From: Actinospica durhamensis
GTDB lineage: Bacteria; Actinomycetota; Actinomycetes; Streptomycetales; Catenulisporaceae
Length of the DNA: 36,563 nucleotides
Assembly (NCBI RefSeq): GCF_018139695.1
Contig: NZ_JAGSOG010000060.1
Coordinates: 1-36,563 of the forward strand
Direction: 5' to 3'
The position numbers were made by a program, and so were the translations under genes. Below the pieces are notes generated by a model that saw only the letters and a list, made by a program, of their open reading frames with translations, was not told where the DNA came from and ran no database searches. Shown here one piece after another: positions 8,697 to 18,862 of this stretch. Positions within the stretch are counted from its first letter, which is position 1, and each line of letters begins with the position of its first letter.

Positions 8697-8702
8697 AGCC
8701 TA
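8697..8702 (-). promoter_or_regulatory. Leaderless -10 element of glgP
   Basis: Read on the minus strand, TAGGCT lies 8 bases ahead of the glgP ATG at 8688 with no ribosome binding site between. It lies in the 157-base glgP-glgE divergent region, where I see no equally clear element for glgE; a GGTAGAAG sequence lies just ahead of the glgE GTG. Confidence 0.6.
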
Positions 8703-8845
8703 GCGGCGCACCTGACCCCGCGTAAGGGATTGCGGAAGTACGCAGCGCGTCGCGCCTCAGGTCAGCGGTGGCGCACGCACGGCGCATACGTCCCCGTTCG
8801 GCCGTCTGAGTGGTCCCCGGCGCGGAGAACGGGTAGAAGTGGTGT

Positions 8846-10837
8846 GTGATCGGTCGAATCCCACTGCTCGACGTCAGCCCCACCGTGCTGGGGGGAACGA
8901 GGCCTGCGAAGGCCGTGGCCGGGGAGCTGTTCCCGGTGGCCGCCACCGTCTTCCGAGAGGGGCACGACGCGGTCGCCGCGAACGTCGTGCTCACCGGACC
9001 CGACGGTATAGGCGACGGGTGGCATCCCATGCGGGAGGTCGCCCCAGGCACGGACCGCTACGAGGCCTGGGTCAGCGCCGACGGCCCCGGCGACTGGACC
9101 TTCCACGTGGAGGCCTGGGCCGACCCGGTGGCCACCTGGTACCACATCGCCCGGGCCAAGATCCCGGCCGGACAGGACATCGAGGCGGTCTTCGCCGAGG
9201 GCGCCGACCTGCTCGAGCGCGCCGCGCTGGTGGAGCCGGTGCTGGTGCGCGACCACGAGGTGGAGTTCCCCGGGCAGGAGCTGCTCGAGTCCACCGCGGC
9301 GGCGCTGCGCGACGAGCAGGCCACCCCGGAGGCCAGGCTCGCGCTGGCCGACGGCGCCGCGGTGCACGAGGCGCTGGCCGTGCGCCCGGTGCGCGAACTG
9401 GTCACCCGCAGCGAGCCGATGCCGCTGCGGGTGGACCGGGAGCGGGCCCTGTTCGGGTCCTGGTACGAGTTCTTCCCCCGGTCCGAGGGCGCGCAGGTGG
9501 ACCCGACCGGGGAGCGCCCGCCGCGCAGCGGCAACTTCCGCACCGCGGCCGAGCGGCTCGCCGGGGTGGCCGCGATGGGCTTCGACGTGGTCTACCTCCC
9601 GCCGATTCACCCGATCGGCACGACCTTCCGCAAGGGCCACGGCAACTCCCTGGTGGCCGGGGAGTACGACCCGGGCTCGCCCTGGGGCATCGGCTCGCCG
9701 GCCGGCGGGCACGACGCGGTCAACCCGGAGCTCGGCACGCTCAAGGACTTCGACTACTTCGTGGGCCGGGCGGCCAAGCTCGGGCTCGAGGTGGCGATCG
9801 ACTTCGCGCTGCAGTGCTCCCCGGACCACCCGTGGGTCTCCAAGCACCCGGAGTGGTTCAAGCACCGGGCCGACGGGACCATCGCCTACGCCGAGAACCC
9901 GCCGAAGAAGTACCAGGACATCTACCCGGTCTTCTTCGACGCCGACCTGCCCGGCCTGCTCGAGGAGTGCGAGCGGATCCTGCGGTTCTGGATGGGCCAC
10001 GGCGTGCGCATCTTCCGGGTGGACAACCCGCACACCAAGCCGCTCAACTTCTGGGAGCCGCTGCTCGAGCGGATCCACGCCACCGACCCCGACGTGCTCT
10101 TCCTGTCCGAGGCCTTCACCCGTCCGGCCATGATGCGCACCCTCGGCGCGATCGGGTTCCACCAGTCTTACACGTACTTCACCTGGCGTAACGGCAAGGA
10201 CGAACTGACGGAGTACCTTACCGAACTGTCGACCGAGACCGCCGCCTATCTGCGTCCCAACCTGTTCGTCAACACCCCCGACATCCTGCACGCCTACCTC
10301 CAGCACGGAGGCCGCCCGGCCTTCGAGATCCGTGCCATCCTGGCCGCCACGCTCGGCCCCACCTGGGGCGTATACTCCGGATTCGAGCTCTGCGAGAACG
10401 GCGCCGCCGCACCCGGCAGCGAAGAGTACGCGGACTCGGAGAAGTACCAGCTGCGCCCGCGCGACTGGGTGTCCGCCGAGGCTGAGGGACGGTCGTTGGC
10501 TCCGTTGCTCACCCGACTAAACACCCTCAGGCGTGCTCATGGCGCCCTGCGGGGGTTGCGTAATCTCCATTTCCACCACACGGACAGCGATGCTGTGCTG
10601 TGCTACTCCAAGCGGCATCACGACGGCGACACGGTCATCACGGTCGTCACCCTGGATCCGCATCAGACGCGGGAGGCCATGGTGTACCTCGACCTGCCCG
10701 CACTCGGTCTCGGCTGGTCGGACCGCTTCGTCGTGCACGACGAGCTCGGCGGTGGGACGTACCAGTGGGGCCGGGAAAACTTCATCCGCCTCGACCCTCA
10801 CGAGAACCCCGCCCACCTACTGACCCTGCAACGGTAG
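8846..10837 (+). CDS. glgE: Maltose-1-phosphate maltosyltransferase (GH13 GlgE)
   Basis: A 663-aa GlgE that transfers maltosyl units from alpha-maltose-1-phosphate to the non-reducing end of alpha-1,4-glucan, releasing phosphate. An N-terminal beta-sandwich and helical insert (about 1-200) precede a GH13 barrel. The nucleophile is D393 in FRVDNPHTKP and the acid/base is E422 in LSEAFTRP. These are within one residue of D394 and E423 reported for Streptomyces coelicolor GlgE. The GlgE-specific NPPKKYQDIYP segment lies between barrel motifs. The start is GTG 8846; no good ribosome binding site is visible (a GGAGAA lies 17 bases upstream), so it may be leaderless or start slightly differently. 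It is followed by treS and mak, which supply its substrate. Confidence 0.97.
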   Translation: MIGRIPLLDVSPTVLGGTRPAKAVAGELFPVAATVFREGHDAVAANVVLTGPDGIGDGWHPMREVAPGTDRYEAWVSADGPGDWTFHVEAWADPVATWYHIARAKIPAGQDIEAVFAEGADLLERAALVEPVLVRDHEVEFPGQELLESTAAALRDEQATPEARLALADGAAVHEALAVRPVRELVTRSEPMPLRVDRERALFGSWYEFFPRSEGAQVDPTGERPPRSGNFRTAAERLAGVAAMGFDVVYLPPIHPIGTTFRKGHGNSLVAGEYDPGSPWGIGSPAGGHDAVNPELGTLKDFDYFVGRAAKLGLEVAIDFALQCSPDHPWVSKHPEWFKHRADGTIAYAENPPKKYQDIYPVFFDADLPGLLEECERILRFWMGHGVRIFRVDNPHTKPLNFWEPLLERIHATDPDVLFLSEAFTRPAMMRTLGAIGFHQSYTYFTWRNGKDELTEYLTELSTETAAYLRPNLFVNTPDILHAYLQHGGRPAFEIRAILAATLGPTWGVYSGFELCENGAAAPGSEEYADSEKYQLRPRDWVSAEAEGRSLAPLLTRLNTLRRAHGALRGLRNLHFHHTDSDAVLCYSKRHHDGDTVITVVTLDPHQTREAMVYLDLPALGLGWSDRFVVHDELGGGTYQWGRENFIRLDPHENPAHLLTLQR

Positions 10838-10901
10838 GCCGGCTCGGGGAGCTCATCCGCCTGGCACCGTGTGGTGCTCCTCCTGACGCCTAGGAGTGAC
10901 C

Positions 10902-12614
<1,713 letters not shown>

Positions 12615-12696
12615 CGGGTATAGGGGAGTGAAACGGCGAGCCGCAAAGACGCGGTGAGCCCGAGCGGGCCCTTGGGCAGAAAGGGAGTCGCAGACC

Positions 12697-14187
12697 ATGA
12701 CCTCGATGGTCGAACACGCGCACGCCGCGTCGGCGGACGCCCGGATGGACGGGCAGCTGGCACGGCTGCTGGCCGAGTGGCTGCCCCGGCAGCGCTGGTA
12801 CAGCGGCAAGGGGGCGCGGATCGGGGCGGACGGGGTGGTGGTGCTGCGGCGGATCGAGTTGGCGGGGCGGGGCCGGGATCCGGTGCTGACCCTGGTCATC
12901 GCGGAGGTGCGGCCGCAGGGCCGCGACCCCGAGCGCTACCAGCTCTTCCTGGGCCTGCGCGAGCAGCTGCCCGAGGGCCTCGAACACGCCGAGCTCGGCC
13001 CGGTGCACGACGCCGAGGGCCGGGAGCGGCGCTGCTACGACGCGCTGCACGACCCGGAGCTGGCCGGGTGGCTGCTCACCCGGCTGGCCGGTGGGGAGGT
13101 GGCCGGGCCGCTGCACTTCCATCTGCTGCCCGGCCAGAAGATCACCAAGGGCCTGCGCTCGCTGGTGCTGACCGGGGAACAGTCCAACACCTCCGTGATC
13201 TACGGGGACAAGTTCATCGCCAAGTTCCTGCGCCGCGCGGTCCCCGGGGTCAACCCCGACCTGGAGCTCTCGCTGGCGCTGGCCGACGCCGGCTGCCAGA
13301 ACATCCCGCAGCCGATCGGCTGGATCGACCTGGCCGACGAGGAGAAGGGCGGCGCGGCCGAGGCGGGCGGCGAGGGTGACGAGGGTCACACCGGACCGGC
13401 GAACCGGGGCTACGCCGCCCCCGAGCTGATCACCGTGGCCACCGTGAGCGAGTTCCTGCCCACGGCCACCGACGGCTGGCTGCTGGCCCAGGCCAGCGTG
13501 CGCGACCTCTACGCCCAGCCGGACACGGTCGAGCCGCGCAGCGCCGGCGGCGACTTCGGCCCGGAGGCGCTGCGCCTCGGGGCCGCCACCGCCAAGGTGC
13601 ACCACGACCTGGCCACCGCCCTGCCCACCGGCCGGATGGAGCCGGAGGAGCTTGAGCAGGTCGCCGAGGCCATGATCCGGCACCTGCACCGTGCCGCCGT
13701 GCGGGTGCCCGCGCTCAACCCGTACGTGCCCGCGCTGCGGGCCGCGCTGGGGGAGCTGGCCAAGATCGACGAGCCGGTGCTCACCCAGCGGGTGCACGGT
13801 GACTTCCACCTGGGCCAGGTCATGCGCACGGTCCAGGGCTGGGTGCTGCTGGACTTCGAGGGCGAGCCGAACCGCACGCTCGAGGAGCGCCGGGCCATGG
13901 CCCCGGCGACCAAGGACATCGCCGGAATGGCCCGTTCGTTCGACTACGCGGCCCATCATCTCGGCGGCGATCCGGACCGGGCCGCGGACTGGGCCGAGCA
14001 CAACTTCGACGCCTTCTGCGCCGGATACGCCTCGGTCAGCGGCCAGGACCCGCGCGAGCAGGACGTGCTGCTGCGCGGCTACGCCATCGACAAGGCGGTC
14101 TACGAGGCGGTCTACGAGGCGGCCAACCGACCCACCTGGCTCAGCATCCCGCTCACCGCGGTGGCCAGGCTGGCCGAGTCGGTCTGA
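12697..14187 (+). CDS. mak: Maltokinase (Pep2/Mak)
   Basis: A 496-aa ATP-dependent maltokinase making maltose-1-phosphate for GlgE. Its fold resembles aminoglycoside phosphotransferases: catalytic Asp D369 in VHGDFHLGQ, and metal-binding DFEGEP with D386. The N-terminal cap region contains LPRQRWYSGKG (about 30-40), typical of Mak. A Gly/Glu-rich insertion around residues 215-238 lies in a loop and is probably disordered. A GGGAG ribosome binding site at 12683-12687, 9 bases before ATG 12697, fixes the start. The 82-base treS-mak spacer contains small GC hairpins (GCCCG/CGGGC) but no convincing terminator. The branching enzyme gene glgB, which usually follows, is absent; a terminator and uppP follow instead. 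Confidence 0.95.
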   Translation: MTSMVEHAHAASADARMDGQLARLLAEWLPRQRWYSGKGARIGADGVVVLRRIELAGRGRDPVLTLVIAEVRPQGRDPERYQLFLGLREQLPEGLEHAELGPVHDAEGRERRCYDALHDPELAGWLLTRLAGGEVAGPLHFHLLPGQKITKGLRSLVLTGEQSNTSVIYGDKFIAKFLRRAVPGVNPDLELSLALADAGCQNIPQPIGWIDLADEEKGGAAEAGGEGDEGHTGPANRGYAAPELITVATVSEFLPTATDGWLLAQASVRDLYAQPDTVEPRSAGGDFGPEALRLGAATAKVHHDLATALPTGRMEPEELEQVAEAMIRHLHRAAVRVPALNPYVPALRAALGELAKIDEPVLTQRVHGDFHLGQVMRTVQGWVLLDFEGEPNRTLEERRAMAPATKDIAGMARSFDYAAHHLGGDPDRAADWAEHNFDAFCAGYASVSGQDPREQDVLLRGYAIDKAVYEAVYEAANRPTWLSIPLTAVARLAESV

Positions 14188-14193
14188 CCCGCG

Positions 14194-14234
14194 CCGCTCG
14201 GGCCCGGCACGCGTATGCCGCCGGGTCCGAGCGG
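14194..14234. terminator. Bidirectional terminator between mak and uppP
   Basis: CCGCTCGGGCCCGGC (14194-14208) pairs with GCCGGGTCCGAGCGG (14220-14234); the 15-bp stem has one G-U pair and an 11-base loop. It lies between the convergent stop codons of mak and uppP and marks the end of the glucan operon. Confidence 0.8.
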
Positions 14235-14265
14235 AGGCCGGGCTCGGGGCCGCGGCAGGCCGGGC

Positions 14266-15234
14266 TCAGGCGAAGTACACCACGGAGATCAGGCCGAACA
14301 CGCCGCAGTAGATCGCGAACGGGATCAGCGACTTGTTCTCGAAGTAGCGCACCAGGAACTTCACCGAGAAGTACGAGGCGATGAACGCCACCACCGAGCC
14401 GGCCAGCGCCGGGCCGATCCAGGAGCTGTACTGCGGCTGCATCAGCGTCGGCACCTTGTAGAGGCCGGCCAGCAGGATCACCGGCGTGGCCAGCAGGAAG
14501 GCGAAGCGGGCCGCGTCCTCCCGGCTCAGGCCCTTGAACAGGCCGGCCGCGATGGTGGCGCCGGAGCGGCTCAGGCCCGGGAACAGGCCGGCGATCTCGG
14601 CGGCGCCGACGACCATGCCGGTCTTCACGCTCAGTCGGGACAGCCGCACGTCGGCGGCGATGTCCGGGGGCAGCTCGCGGCCGTTCTTGTCCAGCTCGCG
14701 CACGGTCGGCTCGCCGGTGCCCACGCCCTTGCGCCGCCCCCCGCGCGACTTGCCCTTGGCGCCGCCCTTCTCCGCAGCGTAGAGCACCAGGCCGTTGAGC
14801 ATCAGGAAGGCGCCCGCGTACACCGGCTTGCCCAAGTCGGTACGCAGCAGTTTGTCCAGCACGACGCCGGCGATGCCCACCGGGATGGTGCTGAACACCA
14901 GCAGCCAGGCCAGCTTCTCGTACGGAGTGCGGATCTGCTTGCGCCGGATCGAGCTGACCAGGCCGCGCACGATGCGCACCCAGTCGTCCCGGAAGAACAC
15001 CAGCAGGGCCAGCGCGGTGGCCACGTGCAGCGCCACGATCAGCGCCAGGTAGGGCGATTTCGGGTTGGTCATGCTCAGGTCGCTGGCCCACTGTCCGCCG
15101 ATGTACGCGGGGATCAGCACGGAGTGACCGAGGCTGGAGACCGGGAAGAGTTCGGTGACGCCCTGGATCAGTCCGAGCACCATCGCCTCGGCGTAGTGCT
15201 CGATCGTGGTCAGCGAGGTGGAGAGCGATGACAT
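14266..15234 (-). CDS. uppP: Undecaprenyl-diphosphatase (UppP/BacA)
   Basis: An integral-membrane phosphatase that recycles undecaprenyl pyrophosphate to the monophosphate carrier used for peptidoglycan and other envelope polymers; overproduction gives bacitracin resistance. The two signature regions are present: QGVTELFPVSSLGH near the N-terminus and PGLSRSGAT in the second half, which holds the catalytic Ser/Arg. The protein is 322 aa against about 270-280 usually. The excess is a charged hydrophilic insertion of about 45 residues (AEKGGAKGKSRGG through DVRLSRL) in a loop between membrane segments. ATG 15234 is preferred to an in-frame TTG at 15240. There is no Shine-Dalgarno, but TAAGCT lies 5 bases upstream. 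It is convergent with mak. Confidence 0.93.
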   Translation of the reverse strand: MSSLSTSLTTIEHYAEAMVLGLIQGVTELFPVSSLGHSVLIPAYIGGQWASDLSMTNPKSPYLALIVALHVATALALLVFFRDDWVRIVRGLVSSIRRKQIRTPYEKLAWLLVFSTIPVGIAGVVLDKLLRTDLGKPVYAGAFLMLNGLVLYAAEKGGAKGKSRGGRRKGVGTGEPTVRELDKNGRELPPDIAADVRLSRLSVKTGMVVGAAEIAGLFPGLSRSGATIAAGLFKGLSREDAARFAFLLATPVILLAGLYKVPTLMQPQYSSWIGPALAGSVVAFIASYFSVKFLVRYFENKSLIPFAIYCGVFGLISVVYFA

Positions 15235-15338
15235 GGGCAAAGCTTAGTCAGTCGACCGCGCCGGGCGGTCTGCGGGAAGGTGGCAGGGCTGCGACAAGTT
15301 CGTCCCAATTCCCCCGCGTCCGGTCCGGGCGGCCGCGT

Positions 15339-15344
15339 TAGGCT
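15339..15344 (+). promoter_or_regulatory. Leaderless -10 element of the RraA-like gene
   Basis: TAGGCT ends 6 bases before ATG 15351, with no ribosome binding site. The hexamer is identical to that of glgP. Confidence 0.6.
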
Positions 15345-15350
15345 CGCGGC

Positions 15351-16043
15351 ATGATGAACGAGTTCGAAGACCTCTCCACGCCGCTGATCGCGGACGCCTG
15401 CGTACGCCGCAGCGTCCAGGCACGGGTGGCTCCGCTCGGAATCCGGCCGGTCACGCCCGGTACGCGGCTGGCCGGGCGGGTGCTGCCGGCGCGCCACTAC
15501 GGCAGCGTCGACGTCTTCCTCGAGGCCTTCGAGGCGGCCCGTCCCGGCGACGTGCTGGTGATCGACAACGGCGGCCGCGTCGACGAGGCCTGTATCGGCG
15601 ACCTCACCGTGCTCGAGGCGGCCTCGGCCGGCGTGGCCGGCCTGGTGGTGTGGGGGCTGCACCGCGACACCGCGGAACTGGCCGCGATCGGCGTGCCGGT
15701 GTTCAGCTACGGCGCCTTCCCGTTCGGCCCGCTGCGGGTGGATCCGCGCGAGCCGGAGGCCCTGGTCAGCGCGCACGTCGGCCCGCACCGGCTGACCGAG
15801 GCCTGGAGCGTGTTCGCCGACGACGACGGCGTGCTGTTCGTCCCGTCCGAGCACGTGCCGCAGATCCTGTCCGCGGCGCGGGAGATCCGCACGACCGAGC
15901 GGGCCCAGGCCGAGCGGATCAAGGCCGGGCAGACGCTGCGGCAGCAGACGGAGTTCGCGCAGTACCTGCTGCGGCGCGCGCAGGATCCCGACTACACCTT
16001 CCGCGCGCATCTGCGTGCGGTGGGCGGGGCGATCGAGGTATAG
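15351..16043 (+). CDS. RraA-family protein (HMG/CHA aldolase-like fold)
   Basis: A 230-aa member of the RraA / 4-hydroxy-4-methyl-2-oxoglutarate aldolase superfamily. It shows the family's DVLVIDNGG strand, the [18 protein letters not shown] glycine-rich region and GLHRD, where the Arg-Asp pair corresponds to the pyruvate and metal-binding GxxRD motif. Members are class II aldolases or RNase E regulators; actinomycete copies are often mislabelled as demethylmenaquinone methyltransferases. The C-terminal 50 residues (a charged helix, then [11 protein letters not shown]) extend beyond the minimal RraA domain. Two adjacent ATGs (15351, 15354) are possible starts. No aromatic-degradation genes surround it, so no pathway can be assigned. 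Substrate unknown. Confidence 0.8.
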   Translation: MMNEFEDLSTPLIADACVRRSVQARVAPLGIRPVTPGTRLAGRVLPARHYGSVDVFLEAFEAARPGDVLVIDNGGRVDEACIGDLTVLEAASAGVAGLVVWGLHRDTAELAAIGVPVFSYGAFPFGPLRVDPREPEALVSAHVGPHRLTEAWSVFADDDGVLFVPSEHVPQILSAAREIRTTERAQAERIKAGQTLRQQTEFAQYLLRRAQDPDYTFRAHLRAVGGAIEV

Positions 16044-16343
16044 CCGAGCCCTGATGTGGCTGTCGGCCGGCTGTCGGTGGTTGAGGGGTACGAGCCGGGC
16101 CGCGACGTTGCGGACCGCGGTCTCGCCCGGCCAGACGAGCTGTTCCGATCTCTGGCGCCTCACCCGGCCCCGACGTTGGTGAGTTTGCCCATCTACGGCA
16201 CCATGCACGGCGAAACGGCTCAGCGGCAAGCCTGGGCGCGCGCCGGGGCCGACCTCGCACTTGGTCGTTCGTGGTTGGCTCCGGCGTGCGGCCAGGCGCC
16301 GCCGATCAGACGTTTCGCCGCGCCAGAGATCGGAATAGCTCGT
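16044..16343. other. Intergenic region without a convincing gene
   Basis: These 300 bases separate the RraA-like gene (+) from the convergent 204-aa gene (-). Open frames cross it, but none has a start with a ribosome binding site or a recognisable protein. No strong hairpin was found. A perfect palindrome GAGTTGATCAACTC lies just beyond, at 16348-16361, within the 3' end of the minus-strand gene. Confidence 0.5.
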
Positions 16344-16958
16344 CTAGGAGTTGATCAACTCGTCGGGGGTGGTGAACCAGGAGGTGAGCGCCGTGGGCGT
16401 GGTGCCCGCGGCCTCGGCCACCTTGTCCCAGGGCACGGGCTCGGGGCCGCCGGCCGCGATGCCGATGACCTCGCGCAGCATCGCGTCGACCACGCGGCGG
16501 GCCTTGACCAGCGAGGCCACCGCGGTCTCGTAGGCGTAGCGGTCCACCTCGCGGATCGTCATCGGCAGCCAGCCGTTGAGCATCCCGATGAACTGCCGGC
16601 GCAGCGCCGGGTCGAGTTCGCCGAGCACGGTGACCGAGCCGTCGCAGCGCACTTCCGCGAGCATCATGCCCTCGGCGTCCCGGATGATGCCGCGCACCTG
16701 CTGGTAGCTCTGGTACCGCATTGCCGTCGTGCCGGCCTCCGCGCCGGTCAGCCGCTCCGCGAAGTCCCGCAGCCGCGAGGCGACCGCGGCGGCGTACGCC
16801 CGGAATCCGTCGGCGTCCAGCGGGCCGCCGTTCTCGTTGCGCACCGTGGCCGGGTCGACCACTTCCACCCCGGCCGTGGTCCACAAGCGACGCCCGTCCT
16901 GGCCCGCGGAGACGACCATGTCGTAGTCGATCCGGTCAGGCTGGTAGAACCTCGTCAT
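16344..16958 (-). CDS. Unrecognised 204-aa protein with a possible C-terminal helix-turn-helix
   Basis: I do not recognise this family. The frame is well supported by GC-rich third positions and an AAAGG ribosome binding site just ahead of ATG 16958. The protein is soluble with no signal peptide. Residues about 1-40 look beta-rich (FYQPDRIDYDMVVSAG), the middle is helical, and the C-terminal segment WDKVAEAAGTTPTALTSWF has the spacing of a helix-turn-helix. That would be unusual at the C-terminus of so small a protein and may be chance. It lies 138 bases downstream of the FAD oxidoreductase gene on the same strand. A direct repeat (CGGTGAACAGG twice) precedes it, suggesting its own control. 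Function unknown. Confidence 0.75.
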   Translation of the reverse strand: MTRFYQPDRIDYDMVVSAGQDGRRLWTTAGVEVVDPATVRNENGGPLDADGFRAYAAAVASRLRDFAERLTGAEAGTTAMRYQSYQQVRGIIRDAEGMMLAEVRCDGSVTVLGELDPALRRQFIGMLNGWLPMTIREVDRYAYETAVASLVKARRVVDAMLREVIGIAAGGPEPVPWDKVAEAAGTTPTALTSWFTTPDELINS

Positions 16959-16990
16959 GGCGCCCTTTCTGTCACACCGCGGCGACCGAA

Positions 16991-17023
16991 CGGTGAACAG
17001 GGGCTCTACCGGCGGTGAACAGG
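16991..17023. repeat. Two direct copies of CGGTGAACAGG, 22-base period
   Basis: Identical 11-base copies at 16991-17001 and 17013-17023 start 22 bases apart, two helical turns. They lie 33-65 bases upstream of the 204-aa gene's start on the minus strand, in the spacing range of a regulator binding near a promoter. They are the main structure in the 16959-17096 gap. Confidence 0.6.
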
Positions 17024-17096
17024 CGCGGGCGGACGGAGACGGAGCGACTACGCTCAGAGTACGGATTCACCCGGCCGTCGCGCCGGCCGCAGTGGA

Positions 17097-18569
17097 TCAG
17101 CTCTCGACGATGTGCCGGCTGAAGCGCTCCCTGGCCGCGTTCCAGCGGTCCCGGTTGAACTCCCCGCTGCCGAGCGCGTCCGCCGCCTCGTAGCCCATCA
17201 GCATCGCGTGGTGGGTGTTGTCCGGCGTGAACAGGCCCTGCCGGCCGAAGGTGGTTACGTGCGGCAGCTCCTCGACCCACTCCTCGAGCACGGCGAGCTG
17301 GTCCTTGTAGCCGCGGTGGTAGATCGGGTAGACGTTGCGCACCCGCTTGACCTGCACCCAGTCGACGTTCAGGTCGGGCAGCCTGGTCTCCCGGGTGCAG
17401 TCGCGCACCACCTCGATGAGCTCGTCGTCCGAGGCGTTCCAGATCTCGTCGCCTATGTCGCAGGGCATTTCGAAGCAGACCACGTCGCGGTCGTCCGGGT
17501 CCTCCGGGTTGATCCGGTGGTTCATCGGCTCCGAGATCCGGCTGACCGGGGTGCGCCCGCCCGGGATGTAGTGCACATCGTGCTTGGTCCAGCGCCCGCC
17601 CCGGTGCACCACGTACACCAGCACGATGGCCCGGAACTTCAGGTCCCCGCTCGCGTCCACCGCCTCGTACGGGGCGCCCGGACTGGTCATCCGGGCCAGC
17701 AGCGGCAGCGGGAGGGTGGAGAAGACGTGCCGCGAGCGCAGCCACGACCCGTCGCTGTACGGATCCGAGCTCCAGCCGGCCCGCTCGGCCGCGGCGGAGT
17801 GGAACTCGGAGCGCCCGAGCTTCACCGACACGTCGCTATGGCCGATCTCGATCCGTTCGGCCGCGCTGCCCAGGCGCAGCCGCGCGCCCGCCTGCACCGC
17901 CGCGTCGGCCATCGTCTCGCACAGCTGGCCGAAGCCGCGGCGCGGATAGAAGTACGCCAGCGACTCGTTGGACAGCGCGTTGCGCACGGCCCGGGCGAGC
18001 GCCGAGAGGGTGGTGGGCGCCCCCGCCTTGCGCCGCGCCTGCTCCGCGTCGATGTGGTCGCCGTCCACGCCCCACAGCTTGCGCGCGTACGGCGCGTAGA
18101 CCTGGTCGTAGAGGGTCGGGCCGAAGCCGGCCCGCATCAGGTCGGCGTAGCTGTCGGCCGCCTCCTCCTGCTTCGGCTTGCGCCAGGCGGTGCCGATGGC
18201 CTCGAAGGCCGCGCGGGCCATGGGCACCGCGGGCAGCGCCCGGGCCAGTTCCCGCGGTTTGAAGGGGTAGGTGATCCACTTGTCGCCGAGCAGCAGTTTG
18301 CCGTCGCGGTACCTGGTCTGCAGATCGGCACCGAGCAGGAACCGCAGATCCGCCAGCACGTAGCCGGGCATGTCCGGGTTCAGCCGGTGGCTGCCGTAGT
18401 CCACCCGGACTCCGGCGATGTCGAACGAGGCGGCCATGCCGCCCACCACCTCGGCCCGATCGAGGACGACGACGTTGAGCCCGCGGCGGGCCGCGCGCCA
18501 TGCGGCCGAGAGACCGGCGGGACCGGCGCCCAGGACGACCAGGTCAGTATTAACCACGAAGAGTCTCAT
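17097..18569 (-). CDS. FAD-dependent oxidoreductase of the flavin amine oxidase/HemY-like superfamily
   Basis: A 490-aa flavoprotein. An N-terminal Rossmann motif GAGPAG (14-19) is followed by the ribose-binding acidic residue D37 in VVLDRAE. The C-terminal FGRQGLFTPDNTHHAMLMG is the second FAD-binding strand and helix typical of amine oxidase, phytoene desaturase and protoporphyrinogen oxidase relatives. YGSHRLNPD near residue 60 is the active-site-proximal strand of this superfamily. It is not clearly PPOX, MAO or UDP-galactopyranose mutase; the KLWGVDGDHID region resembles proteins loosely labelled HemY-like or NAD(P)-binding. The substrate is unknown and no carotenoid, haem or sugar genes adjoin it. 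ATG 18569 has no clear ribosome binding site; an in-frame GTG four codons on is an alternative. Confidence 0.82.
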   Translation of the reverse strand: MRLFVVNTDLVVLGAGPAGLSAAWRAARRGLNVVVLDRAEVVGGMAASFDIAGVRVDYGSHRLNPDMPGYVLADLRFLLGADLQTRYRDGKLLLGDKWITYPFKPRELARALPAVPMARAAFEAIGTAWRKPKQEEAADSYADLMRAGFGPTLYDQVYAPYARKLWGVDGDHIDAEQARRKAGAPTTLSALARAVRNALSNESLAYFYPRRGFGQLCETMADAAVQAGARLRLGSAAERIEIGHSDVSVKLGRSEFHSAAAERAGWSSDPYSDGSWLRSRHVFSTLPLPLLARMTSPGAPYEAVDASGDLKFRAIVLVYVVHRGGRWTKHDVHYIPGGRTPVSRISEPMNHRINPEDPDDRDVVCFEMPCDIGDEIWNASDDELIEVVRDCTRETRLPDLNVDWVQVKRVRNVYPIYHRGYKDQLAVLEEWVEELPHVTTFGRQGLFTPDNTHHAMLMGYEAADALGSGEFNRDRWNAARERFSRHIVES

Positions 18570-18862
18570 CCATCATGTGTGCCAAGCTCAGTAGGCTGAA
18601 GATTGCAGCGACCGCCCCAGTCTACGATCGGGCGGCGGCCCCGTACCCGTGCTCATTGTCTCGCTTGGATATCGCGCGCCGGTGCCGCGCCGCGCGGGCC
18701 CCGGGCGACGTCACTCATAAGGGATCATCAGCCACGGATTTCTCGAATCCGGCGGCAACGCGGCGTACTCCGGCGTCACCAGCGTCCCACAAAGCACGGT
18801 TCAACGGCGAGTAAAGCGCGGCGTCCTGAGAATCTTTCAGCGCTCCGTTCCCTCCTCGGCGC
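18570..18862. other. Intergenic region, nothing definite
   Basis: A 293-base gap between two minus-strand genes. A short inverted repeat CGGATT (18735-18740) / AATCCG (18746-18751) could form a weak hairpin, and TAGACT at 18619-18624 (minus strand) could be a -10 for the oxidoreductase. Neither is strong. No gene is convincing. Confidence 0.4.

Noticed and set aside
6112-8703. An 863-codon open frame on the plus strand
   Set aside because: Antisense to glgP over its whole length; composition is typical of a GC shadow frame.
16348-16361. Palindrome GAGTTGATCAACTC as an operator
   Set aside because: It lies at the 3' coding end of a gene, far from any start, so a regulatory role is unlikely; it might be a small part of a transcription end.
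16056-17018. A 320-codon plus-strand frame covering the 16044-16343 gap
   Set aside because: Most of it is antisense to the 204-aa gene. The part inside the gap has no ribosome binding site, promoter or known motif.
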